From Verticillium longisporum (lineage: Eukaryota; Ascomycota; Sordariomycetes; Glomerellales; Plectosphaerellaceae): a stretch of 64,000 nt of DNA. The notes below the pieces were generated by a model. It was not told the DNA's origin. It did no database searches and saw nothing but the letters and a program-made list of their open reading frames with translations. Position 1 is the first letter of the stretch. Each line of letters opens with the position of its first letter. The position numbers were made by a program, and so were the translations under genes. Location: contig JAETXT010000009.1 of the NCBI GenBank assembly GCA_019188255.1, positions 1,612,001 through 1,676,000 of the forward strand, written 5' to 3'. Shown piece after piece: positions 1 to 9,610 of this stretch.

Positions 1-1143
1 CGTATGATCCAATAAATGCGCCACATGGCTGAGAAATGATGATAACGGCAAAAGTATGAACTACTCTCAGCCGATGGGCAAAGAAGAACGGCTCCTATCT
101 CATGTAGATATGGTATGCAGGCACAGCACTCGATCAGTAAGCGCGCCCGCTTCCTGCTGAAGACGTCGGCTCACCGGTCTCAAGTTGTGGGGTGGAAGCA
201 ACACAGCCGATTACTAGAAAGCGAAGGGTACTTAGCTCGTTGTTTCTGTAAGTACTGAATTATGTAGTACTACGTTGGGTTCATCACACGGGTAGTGTCG
301 CTGCATTTTGACGGGTCGGCGTGAATAGACTTGCATGTCACAAGTTGTATCGAGAAGACACTCAAAAACCATCAGAGATTGAATTTGGCTACAGGTTGGC
401 TGTGCTGTTAGTGTAGGAGTTGAAAGCGCGTGAAGGAGGGAAGGAGTGATGCAAAGCCTTTGACAAGACATTGTAGAGATATCTTGAGAAAGGAGGCAAA
501 GGCTCTCAGGCAAGTTTAGGAAAAAGAACAATGCATAGCTCTCTACTTGGGTAAACCAATACAGAACAACTGGCCTGAATCAGGGCATACTTGGTAGATA
601 TCAGTGTATCTCACAAGTAAGATAAGCGCCCAATGCTGTCACTTGACAAGGCAGCATGGAGCATAGCCATCACCAAATTCAGACGAGGAATCAGGCAATC
701 TCTTTTGGCAGGCAGTGTACACTCGTACCTCGAGGTAGCAACATGTAGACAGACAGGGAGGGTTTGAGCAGCTTAAGGAGTTGCATGGATGATCGGTACG
801 TGGTTTTTGTACGGAGAGCGAACACATCCTGAGAGTCACGAAGGAATATAAAGGTAGGGAAACCGATCTCGCCGTCCATAGATTGCCGTGATTTAACACA
901 CTTTCTCTCTGCATCAAACTTGTAAGCCCTCATCGATTGTGTTGCTGAGTGTTTATGACACCATTCATCAACCTTGGATCATACGTTGCCTCATCTCGAA
1001 TGAAACCGATGAGATCAACACCCTCCGTTCATCAAGAACCTATACTCAACGTCGTTCTCCGCGCACACCCTGGTCACACATCTGATCATATATTTTATTC
1101 ATAACTTACATTCCTTAACGTTACCCTACCGTTCTTCGCAACC
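1..1143. other. Intergenic region upstream of the PKS
   Basis: I see no supportable gene here. Short open frames on the minus strand (232-531 and 639-917) have no recognisable domain and no good gene context. The last part is the PKS promoter and 5' leader. An AT-rich TATA-like stretch lies at about 1088-1097, roughly 50 nt before the ATG, and the ATG itself sits in a favourable context (caaccATGg). Confidence 0.5.
1088..1097 (+). promoter_or_regulatory. Possible TATA-like element of the PKS gene
   Basis: The sequence atatatttta lies about 50 nt upstream of the PKS start codon. This is close for a TATA box in a filamentous fungus, so it may be only an AT-rich leader. The call rests on sequence and position alone. 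Confidence 0.25.
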
Positions 1144-4100
1144 ATGGAGCCCATCGCCATCATCGGCATGGACCTCAAGTTCCCCGGCGACGCCACTGAC
1201 GCCGAGTCCTTCTGGGACATGCTGATGGAGGGCCGCTCGGCCCTGCGTGAGATGCCTACGGACCGGTTCAATGTGTCAGCCTTTTACCATCCTGACCCTG
1301 AGCGCGCGGGCTCTCTCAACGTTACCAAGGGTCACTTCCTCAACGGAGACATCGCCGCCTTTGACGCGCCTTTCTTCTCCATCACGCCGGCCGAGGCCGC
1401 AGGCATGGACCCCCAGCAGCGTGGTCTCCTCGAGTCGACGTACCGTGCGCTCGAGAATGCCGGCCAGCCGCTGGAGAAGGTCACGGGCTCCAAGACTGGT
1501 GTCTTCGTTGGATGCTTCACCCGCGAGTACGAGGCCATCATGTTCAAGGAGACGGAGACGCAGCAGCGATACTTCGCCACGGGCACGGGGACGACCATGC
1601 TCGCGAATCGTCTGAGCTACTTCTATGATTTGCGTGGCCCCAGCGTTAGCCTCGACACGGCGTGTTCGAGCAGCCTCGTGGCGTGTCACCTCGCGTGCGC
1701 CAGTCTGCGGTCTGGCGAGTGCGACACTGCACTAGCCGCCGGCTGCAACCTCTTTTATAACCCAGATACTATCATCCCACTGACAGCCCTGGGATTCCTG
1801 TCGCCCGATGGCCGATGCTACAGCTTCGATAGCCGTGCCAACGGCTACTCGCGCGGCGAGGGCTTCGGCATGGTGGTGCTCAAGCGGCTCAGTGACGCTT
1901 TGCGCGATGGCGATACGGTCAGGGCCGTGATCCGGGGGTCCGCAAGCAACCAGGACGGAAGGTCGCCCGGCATTACACAGCCGACGCGCCAGGCTCAGGT
2001 CGACCTCATCCGCGCCGCTTATGACGCCGCCGGCCTGGACCTTACGCGGACGCGCTTCTTCGAAGCCCATGGCACTGGCACCCCGGTCGGTGACCCCATC
2101 GAAGCCAGCGCCATCAGTGGTGCCTTCTCAGAGCACCGTTCCGCCGCAGAGCCTATGGTTGTAGGCGCTGTCAAGACAAACATCGGCCATCTTGAAGGGT
2201 CCGCAGGCATTGCAGGCCTCATCAAGACGGTACTCGTGTTGGAGCACGGCGTTGTCCCTCCCAACACGTGGTTCGAAAAGCCGAACCCCAAGATCCCCGT
2301 CGACGAGTGGCATCTTCGGTTCCCCACCGAGCCTCTGCTGTGGCCTGGCGAGGGTCTGAGGCGTGCTTCTGTTAATGCTTTTGGCTACGGTGGTAGTAAT
2401 GCACACGTCGTCCTCGATGATGCTCTCCACTATCTTCAGGAGCACGGCCTCAGAGGGCGACACCATACCGCCAAGAAGGCGACTCTCACGAAGGCCCTTA
2501 CCAACGGACATGCTGCCGACGGCGTCAACGGCCATGGGACGAACGGTATCAATGGTCATGAAGTCAATGGCCATGGTCATAGTGCCATCAGTCAACCGCG
2601 GGCCTTCATCTTCTCAACATTTGACCAAGACGGAGCGGCCCGTATCGCGTCAACGTACCAGGACTTCCTCTCCTCCCGCAAGACGGTCCAGCCGCCGTCC
2701 CCAAACTTCCTTTCGGATCTGTCGCACACACTCACACGCCGCACCGCCTTCCCTTGGCGATTCTCTGTCGTCGCCAACAGCGTCGATAATCTCGTCTCTC
2801 GGCTTGCGGCCAGTCCCTCGCCAACCCGCGCCGCCTCAGAGCCCCAGCTCGCCCTCGTATTCACAGGCCAGGGTGCTCAGTGGCACGCCATGGGCCGTGA
2901 GCTTTTGACCTCCAATCCCGTCTTCAGTGCCTCCCTCTTTGCTGCCGACCGCTACCTGCGCGGCATCGGCTGTGCCTGGTCTCTTGTTGGCGAGCTTCTA
3001 CAGGATGAGTCAAGGTCGCGCGTCGCCGACGCCGCCTTTAGCCAGCCACTTTGTACGGCGCTCCAGGTTGGACTTGTCGATGTGCTTGCCGCTTGGGGTG
3101 TGCGGCCCGCCGCCGTGCTCGGGCACTCTTCAGGCGAGATTGCTGCCGCGTACGCCGTGGGCGCCTTGTCGCGCGAGGCGGCGTGGCGTTTGGCATACCA
3201 TCGTGGTGCCCTGTCGTCAGCGCTTGCCGCGACCACTGGGAGCGACAATCGCCGAGGCGGCATGGCATCTGTGGCCATGAACGCCGAGGATGCGACTAGA
3301 TATCTCAGTGATAAGCTTGGGGTTGCGGCTGTTGGGCGGGACATTGTCGTGGCATGCGTCAACAGCCCTCGCAATGTAACCATCAGCGGCAATGCTGAGA
3401 GCGTCGACAAAATCCAAAAGGCCCTCGAGGCCGATGGCGTTTTCGCGCGCACGCTCCAGGTGAACAACGGCTACCACTCACCGCTGATGGAACCCATTGC
3501 TGAGGCCTACCGCGCGTCGATCGGCGTGCTCAAGACTGCCGATACTGGAGATGAGAAGAGCCGTCCTATCTTCTACTCGTCCCTCACCGGAACAACGGCC
3601 TCCATAGCAGACCTCCAAAGCCCTGCATACTGGGTCCAGAACCTCACTTCGCCTGTGCAATTCTCAAAGGCATTTGCTCTCATGTGTTCCAGTGCAGGAC
3701 CACAGTTCAAGAAGCTGGGCTCGCGTGGCGCTGCCCATCAGCAGCAGCGGCCTAAGATTAGCGATGTCCTCGAGGTCGGGCCACACGCCGCCCTACGCGG
3801 GCCCATCAGGGAGATTCTCGACCTCGCGCCGCAGGTGACGGCTGTCGGCTATGAATCGATCCTGCGCCGCAACACGTCGGCCACCGACACGGCCCTGACG
3901 GCGGCTGGCTGGCTGTGGTGTCATGGCCACTCCATCGACGTGACAATGGCCAACGACGCGGCACACGAAGACAATCCTAATGCTTCTAGTCGCCTCCTCA
4001 CTGAGGCGCCCGGCTACCCCTTTAACCACGCCAACCGGTATTGGAATGAGAGCCGCATCAGCCGTGGCTACCGCTTCCGCCAGGCCACCCGCCATGAGCT

Positions 4101-7100
4101 TCTGGGTGCCCCAGTGCCCGACTGGGACCCGGCGCACGCCGTGTGGCGGAACTACCTCCGCCTCGTCGAAAACCCCTGGGTCAAGCACCACCGCATCACA
4201 GGTGCCACCATCTACCCGGCAGCCGGCATGCTCGTCATGGCCATCGAGGCTAGCCGCCAGACAGCCGACCCCTCGCGCGTCGTTCGGGGGTTCCGCATCC
4301 GTGACGCCCGCTTCGCCGTCGCTCTGCGCGTGCCCTCCTCCCAGACGGGTATTGAGACGCACTTTTACCTGCGCCCTGCACCCCGGGATCACCCTGACAC
4401 GGCGCTGCAGAGTGTGCGTGAGTTCGCCTTGAGCAGCTTCGAGGGTGGCGAGTGGCACGAGCACTGTCGCGGCCTTGTCGTCACCGAGTACGAGCAGCCG
4501 CCCACGGCCGTTGACGGCGGGCGCGAAGAGTCGTCTTTCAGACAAGCATGCCTTGAGACCTTGGCACGCGTAGAGGCCGAGGTCAGAGTCGAGACATCGT
4601 TCCGCCAGCTCTACGAGCACCTGTCGACCGTCGGCCTCGACTTTGGTGCTACCTTTCAGACACTTCGCGACATACGCTGCGGACACGACGTCGGAGCTGC
4701 CGTCGCCACCGTTGAGCGCCAGGATCTCGAGGGCCTTATGCCCCTGGGCTACCTTCAGGAGCACCTTGTGCACCCCACCGTCCTCGACGGTATTCTTCAA
4801 AGCATCATTGTGTGCTTGACAAAGGGCGGCCGAGATATGAACCAGGTCATGGTCCCCTCTGAAATTGGAGATATCTGGGTTTCGGCATCGCCCACGGCCA
4901 AGTTCGAATCGGTACGGGTCACCTGCGAAGGTTCGTTCCTCGGCATGCGCCAAGCTGAGGCGCGCATCGTCGGCGTTGACGTGGTCACTGGGGAGCCGGT
5001 CTGTACTGTTGATGGTTTTGTCATCACCTCCGTCGCGCGCGCCGAGACAAGCGCCGAAGCGGCAGCCTCAGCAGCGGGCAGGCGGCTCTGCTTTGACCTC
5101 GACTGGAAGATTGACCCAGCCTTTGTCGACCAAAAGGTCGCGAATGACGTATTCCAACCTGATGCAGCTCAGGGCCCCACGCCGGAACAGGCACTGCTCA
5201 TCGAAAGTGTCGAGATGATGTGCTATCAATACATCCGGCGCTACAACGATGCTTTCCTTTCGAGCCCTGAGCAGGAAACGAGTCAGCGAAAGAAGAGCAA
5301 AATTGGCCACCACGCTCAATACTTTGACTGGATCAAGTACCAGTTGGAGAAATATGACACTGGCCTCGTGGCCCACGCCAAGACCGAATGGCGACAGCGC
5401 GCTGCCGACGATGAATATGTAGCGCTTATGGAGAACAAGCTTCTCGAAGCGGGCTCGCCTGAGGGTAAACTCGTCGTCAGCGTTGGTCGGCAGCTCCCAG
5501 CCATCTTGGCGGGCGAGGCCGATGCCCTTGAGCTACTTTTCCAAGACAAACTCGTCGAGAACGTGTACCGGTCTGGCGTGGGCGCCGAGCTGGGCTACCG
5601 TCGAATGGTTTCTTACATCGATGCCATGGCTCACAAAAACCCTGCCATGCGCATCCTCGAGATTGGCGCCGGTACGGGCGGTGCCACTCGTCCCATCCTC
5701 GAATGTCTCACGACGCATGGCATCCCACGCTTCAGCCACTATACCTTCACCGATATCTCCATTGGCTTTTTCGAAAAGGCTCGTGACATGTTCGATAAAG
5801 ATGCTGGCGGTCGTATGAGCTTCCGCGCTCTCAATGTTGAGGCAGACCTTGCAGACCAGGGCTTCGAAAACGAGGACGACCAGTACGACCTCATCGTCGC
5901 CGCCAACGTCATTCACGCAACCAAGAGTCTCCAAAAGACGCTCACAAACGCCCGCAAGCTGCTCCGGCCTGGCGGCAAGCTGATGCTGTACGAGATGACC
6001 AACACGGACATGATCCGTACTGGCTTCGCCTTTGGGCTGCTGCCCGGCTGGTGGCTGTCCGCCGAGGATTTCCGCAAGTACACACCCCTGGCGAGCCCCC
6101 AGGACTGGTCCGCATCGCTCAAGAAGAGCGGATTCAATGGCATCGATGTTCAAATGTACGACTTCCCTGATCACCGACACCAAATGGTGAGCGTGCTTAT
6201 CTGCAGCGCCGAAGGCGGGCCAGCAAGTAGTACAGCTGGGACTGGCGCCCCTACGATCTCGAACACTTCGTCAGAAGCTCTCACCATTGTCGTCAGCGGC
6301 TCGCCCTCTAGCTCGTCCCTGCAGATGACCTTAGCTGAGAAACTGGAAAGATCGGGCAGTGCCGGTTCCAAGATTGTCCGCCTCCGGGACTTTGCAGCCC
6401 TCGACACTCGAGATGTTCAGCAACGTCGGTGCATCTTCCTCGGAGACATTGACTCCGACTTCCTCGAAAGCGTGCAAGGTGATGAGTACAATGCCTTGCA
6501 GAGGCTAGTATCAACCGTCAAGACGCTTCTCTGGGTGAATCAGGGAGGTGGACCCTTGCCCGCCAGCCCAGGCGCCGACATGGTCACCGGCTTCGCGCGG
6601 TGTATGCGCGCCGAGAATCCAGGCCTGACCATGCTGACACTCTCGCTGGAAAGTGCCAGCAATCTCGACTCTTCGATTTCCACCATATTGCGCGTTCTTC
6701 AAGGATCTGGTGGCGAGAATAGCTTCTTCGCGAGCAATGGCGGTTCCATACTCATCCCCCGCATCACCGAGGCCACCCGCATGAACGAAGTCATCGCCGC
6801 CAAGGCAAAGGGTGGTGCCTCTTCCACTGTGTCAGAGACGTGGGCGGCCGCCACTTCTGGTAGGGCGCTCAAGCTCGCTTGCGATACGCCAGGCCTTCTC
6901 GATACGCTGCAGTTCCGCGACGATCCCCTTCAAGAGCAGCCCCTAGGCTCTGAGGATGTCGAGGTACAGGTGCACGCGACTGGTCTGAACCTACTTGATG
7001 TCATGATCGCGCTTGGCCAGGTGACAGGCGAAGCTTTCGGTCAAGAGTGTGCCGGTGTTGTGACGCGCGTAGGTGACGGCGTCAGTCGCGTTGCCGTCGG

Positions 7101-9051
7101 CGATCGAGTGTGTGGGCTGCTGCGCGGCACCTTCAAGAACCTGGCGCGTGGCACGCAGTGGCAATTTGTCAAGCTTCCGTCATCTATTGACCACGCCGTT
7201 GGTGCCGCCATGCCCGTCGTCTACACAACGGCTTACTATGCACTCCACGACCTGGCGCGATTGCAAGCCGGTGAGAGCGTGCTGATCCACTGGGGTGCTG
7301 GTGGCGTCGGACAGGCGGCTATTCAGCTGGCCAAGAAGATTGGTGCCGACGTTTTCGTTACGGTCGGTTCGCTGGAGAAGCGGGACTTTGTACACGAGCA
7401 CTACGGTGTTGCGCTCGACCACGTCCTTTCGAGTCGTGATCTCTCGTTTGTTCCGGGCATCAAGAGGCTGACAGGGGGCCGTGGCGTCGACGTCATCTTG
7501 AACTCGACATCTGGCCAGACACTGCGGGCGACATGGGACTGCATCGCGGCATATGGACGTTTCGTCGAGATTGGCAAGGTCGACATATTTGCCAACGCGG
7601 GACTTCCCATGGCTCCGTTCAAGAAAAGCGTCACCTTCTCTTTCTTCGATATTGGCCTTTTGTCGCTCGAGCGGGGCCCTCTTTTCGGCCGGGTGCTCCA
7701 AGACGTTGTCAACCTGCTCGCAGATGGGTCAATCACGCCGCCGCAGCCGCTGCATTCGTACACTTACTCCAACATACAAGAGGCGTTCAGGATCATGCAG
7801 GCAGGAACGCATACCGGAAAGCTTGTCCTCGAGCCTCGTCCCGATGATTTGGTAACAGTTGAGCCGAGCCGCAAGCCATCGTACTCATTTTCCGCCGATG
7901 CCGCCTACGTACTATCCGGGGGTGGTGGCGGCCTCGGTCGAAGCACAGCACGGTGGATGGCCTCCCGTGGTGCAAAGAACCTCATCATTCTCTCGCGCTC
8001 GGGTACGTCACGTCCAGCAACGCAGGAGCTCGTCGACGAGCTCGCACAGGCTGGCGTCAACGTTGTGGCTCCGCAGTGCGACGTCTCGAACAGAAAGGCC
8101 CTCACAGTTATCCTTGACGAGTGTGCCGCAACAATGCCGCCCATCAAAGGATGTATCCAGGGCTCCATGGTGCTCAAGGACTCTCTCTTCGCCAACATGA
8201 CGCAGGAGGACTACTACACGGCGGTGCGTCCCAAAGTAGTGGCTTCAAGAAACCTGCATGAGCTGCTGCCTAGAGACATGGACTTCTTCGTGCTGCTCTC
8301 ATCGGCGTCGGGCATCGTCGGCAATCGCGGCCAGTCTAATTACTGCATAGGCAACACGTACCAGGACGCGCTGGCACGTCATCGCGCAGGCCGTGGGCTC
8401 CCTGGTGTGGCCGTGGATCTAGGCATGATCCTTTCCGTGGGATTTGCTGCTGAAAACCAGGGAAGCATGGCCAACCTGCGACAGGAAGGTTTCAATGCCA
8501 TGCGTGAGGATGAGTTCCTAGCTTTGCTGGACATCCTATGCAGTCCCCCCGATCTTGACGCCGACGCAAACGAGAGCCCGCAGATCGCCGTCGGTCTCGA
8601 GGTGCCTGCCACGCTGCGGATCAAGGGCATCCCAGAGCCGGCCTGGCTGCACGATCCCCTCTTCCGTCAACTTTACCAGATCCGTGGCGATGGCGATGGT
8701 CACGGAGATGGTGATGGTGATGGTTCCGCTTCTTCGACATCCTGCAGCGTCCTGCTACCCGCAGCATCGTCGCTCGCCGATGCGGCGGATATTGTGGGCA
8801 CTGCCATCGTCCAGAAGCTATGCAAAGCGCTATCGTCGAGCGAGAGGGACATTGACACGTCGAGGCCGCCTCACAGGTATGGCCTGGACTCTCTTGGCGC
8901 TGTCGGGCCGCGCTCCTGGTTCATGAAGGAGGTCGGGGCTGACATGGCCGTTTTCGACATTATGGGCGGGTCCAGCTTGAAGGAGCTGGCTGAGCTGGCT
9001 GCTAAGAGGAGCTCCTTCGTCAATCTTGCTGATGAGGATGCCGATGAATGA
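1144..9051 (+). CDS. Highly reducing type I polyketide synthase (KS-AT-DH-MT-ER-KR-ACP)
   Basis: Iterative HR-PKS of 2635 aa in one uninterrupted frame. KS at about 1-430 has Cys174 in DTACSSS, His309 in EAHGTGT and His349 in NIGH. AT at about 560-880 has Ser662 in GHSSG. DH at about 985-1285 has His1016 (HxxxGxxxxP) and Asp1215 (DxxxQ). The methyltransferase has LEIGAGTGG at 1505-1513. ER at about 1925-2235 carries the GAGGVG nucleotide loop near 2051-2056. KR at about 2250-2440 has GGGGGLG at 2259-2265 and Tyr2400. The C-terminal ACP has Ser2583 in GLDSL. All catalytic motifs look intact, so a methylated, fully reduced polyketide chain is expected. There is no thioesterase or reductase, so release must occur in trans. 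The KS-AT linker is Asn/Gly/His-rich and the KR-ACP linker is Gly/Asp-rich. In ACP helix II the usual VELR reads VGPR. The gene is convergent with the sulfate permease. The product is unknown. Confidence 0.97.
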   Translation: MEPIAIIGMDLKFPGDATDAESFWDMLMEGRSALREMPTDRFNVSAFYHPDPERAGSLNVTKGHFLNGDIAAFDAPFFSITPAEAAGMDPQQRGLLESTYRALENAGQPLEKVTGSKTGVFVGCFTREYEAIMFKETETQQRYFATGTGTTMLANRLSYFYDLRGPSVSLDTACSSSLVACHLACASLRSGECDTALAAGCNLFYNPDTIIPLTALGFLSPDGRCYSFDSRANGYSRGEGFGMVVLKRLSDALRDGDTVRAVIRGSASNQDGRSPGITQPTRQAQVDLIRAAYDAAGLDLTRTRFFEAHGTGTPVGDPIEASAISGAFSEHRSAAEPMVVGAVKTNIGHLEGSAGIAGLIKTVLVLEHGVVPPNTWFEKPNPKIPVDEWHLRFPTEPLLWPGEGLRRASVNAFGYGGSNAHVVLDDALHYLQEHGLRGRHHTAKKATLTKALTNGHAADGVNGHGTNGINGHEVNGHGHSAISQPRAFIFSTFDQDGAARIASTYQDFLSSRKTVQPPSPNFLSDLSHTLTRRTAFPWRFSVVANSVDNLVSRLAASPSPTRAASEPQLALVFTGQGAQWHAMGRELLTSNPVFSASLFAADRYLRGIGCAWSLVGELLQDESRSRVADAAFSQPLCTALQVGLVDVLAAWGVRPAAVLGHSSGEIAAAYAVGALSREAAWRLAYHRGALSSALAATTGSDNRRGGMASVAMNAEDATRYLSDKLGVAAVGRDIVVACVNSPRNVTISGNAESVDKIQKALEADGVFARTLQVNNGYHSPLMEPIAEAYRASIGVLKTADTGDEKSRPIFYSSLTGTTASIADLQSPAYWVQNLTSPVQFSKAFALMCSSAGPQFKKLGSRGAAHQQQRPKISDVLEVGPHAALRGPIREILDLAPQVTAVGYESILRRNTSATDTALTAAGWLWCHGHSIDVTMANDAAHEDNPNASSRLLTEAPGYPFNHANRYWNESRISRGYRFRQATRHELLGAPVPDWDPAHAVWRNYLRLVENPWVKHHRITGATIYPAAGMLVMAIEASRQTADPSRVVRGFRIRDARFAVALRVPSSQTGIETHFYLRPAPRDHPDTALQSVREFALSSFEGGEWHEHCRGLVVTEYEQPPTAVDGGREESSFRQACLETLARVEAEVRVETSFRQLYEHLSTVGLDFGATFQTLRDIRCGHDVGAAVATVERQDLEGLMPLGYLQEHLVHPTVLDGILQSIIVCLTKGGRDMNQVMVPSEIGDIWVSASPTAKFESVRVTCEGSFLGMRQAEARIVGVDVVTGEPVCTVDGFVITSVARAETSAEAAASAAGRRLCFDLDWKIDPAFVDQKVANDVFQPDAAQGPTPEQALLIESVEMMCYQYIRRYNDAFLSSPEQETSQRKKSKIGHHAQYFDWIKYQLEKYDTGLVAHAKTEWRQRAADDEYVALMENKLLEAGSPEGKLVVSVGRQLPAILAGEADALELLFQDKLVENVYRSGVGAELGYRRMVSYIDAMAHKNPAMRILEIGAGTGGATRPILECLTTHGIPRFSHYTFTDISIGFFEKARDMFDKDAGGRMSFRALNVEADLADQGFENEDDQYDLIVAANVIHATKSLQKTLTNARKLLRPGGKLMLYEMTNTDMIRTGFAFGLLPGWWLSAEDFRKYTPLASPQDWSASLKKSGFNGIDVQMYDFPDHRHQMVSVLICSAEGGPASSTAGTGAPTISNTSSEALTIVVSGSPSSSSLQMTLAEKLERSGSAGSKIVRLRDFAALDTRDVQQRRCIFLGDIDSDFLESVQGDEYNALQRLVSTVKTLLWVNQGGGPLPASPGADMVTGFARCMRAENPGLTMLTLSLESASNLDSSISTILRVLQGSGGENSFFASNGGSILIPRITEATRMNEVIAAKAKGGASSTVSETWAAATSGRALKLACDTPGLLDTLQFRDDPLQEQPLGSEDVEVQVHATGLNLLDVMIALGQVTGEAFGQECAGVVTRVGDGVSRVAVGDRVCGLLRGTFKNLARGTQWQFVKLPSSIDHAVGAAMPVVYTTAYYALHDLARLQAGESVLIHWGAGGVGQAAIQLAKKIGADVFVTVGSLEKRDFVHEHYGVALDHVLSSRDLSFVPGIKRLTGGRGVDVILNSTSGQTLRATWDCIAAYGRFVEIGKVDIFANAGLPMAPFKKSVTFSFFDIGLLSLERGPLFGRVLQDVVNLLADGSITPPQPLHSYTYSNIQEAFRIMQAGTHTGKLVLEPRPDDLVTVEPSRKPSYSFSADAAYVLSGGGGGLGRSTARWMASRGAKNLIILSRSGTSRPATQELVDELAQAGVNVVAPQCDVSNRKALTVILDECAATMPPIKGCIQGSMVLKDSLFANMTQEDYYTAVRPKVVASRNLHELLPRDMDFFVLLSSASGIVGNRGQSNYCIGNTYQDALARHRAGRGLPGVAVDLGMILSVGFAAENQGSMANLRQEGFNAMREDEFLALLDILCSPPDLDADANESPQIAVGLEVPATLRIKGIPEPAWLHDPLFRQLYQIRGDGDGHGDGDGDGSASSTSCSVLLPAASSLADAADIVGTAIVQKLCKALSSSERDIDTSRPPHRYGLDSLGAVGPRSWFMKEVGADMAVFDIMGGSSLKELAELAAKRSSFVNLADEDADE

Positions 9052-9610
9052 TCTGGGTGATGATGCTTTCGGTGATTGTATTTATGGGCATGCATGGAAA
9101 TATGGAGCGGAGTTTTCTTTCCTCTTTTCTCTTTTCTTGCTTCGTTTATGTTGTTGCTTGAGATGATGATGTTGAAAGCGAAAGAATGTTGTGTCGAGGG
9201 GTTGGACTTCAGTGCGCTCAGGGGTTGTGCTGACTAAGGCGATTCAGGTAATACCTTCTCTGACTGGTTCGGCTCTGGGTCTCAACTGGAAGGTGCGGAA
9301 TACGTGACAGGCAGACAAATACATTTCGATCTTGCAATTTATGTGTCCGATCATAATTCATTCGAGGCGAGCAGATACCTGCAATATCAATGCTTCCCAT
9401 TTTCGAAAAAGAAACAAAAAAAATCACTGCGAATCTCCGAACAGCAATTGCTGCAGGTACGATGTTGTACCCCACTCTTGTGTCATGAAGGCCTAGATTC
9501 TCAAAGCAGGCGCAACCCGAGGCCTACCACCTTGCCCTGCCGTTCTCGTAGTTGTGGGCTCTTTGGTCTCGAGCACGAACACCTGTCTTTGTCCTTGTGC
9601 CTCGTTAAAT
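9052..9610. other. Convergent intergenic region between PKS and sulfate permease
   Basis: This stretch holds the 3' flanks of two converging genes. It includes pyrimidine-rich and AT-rich runs (about 9115-9150 and 9410-9425) that would suit 3' ends. I see no gene or repeat in it. Confidence 0.5.

Noticed and set aside
3793..4953. Long minus-strand open frame (386 codons) opposite the PKS
   Set aside because: It lies within the DH region of a clear PKS gene; GC-rich codon bias opens the antisense frame. No domain is visible.
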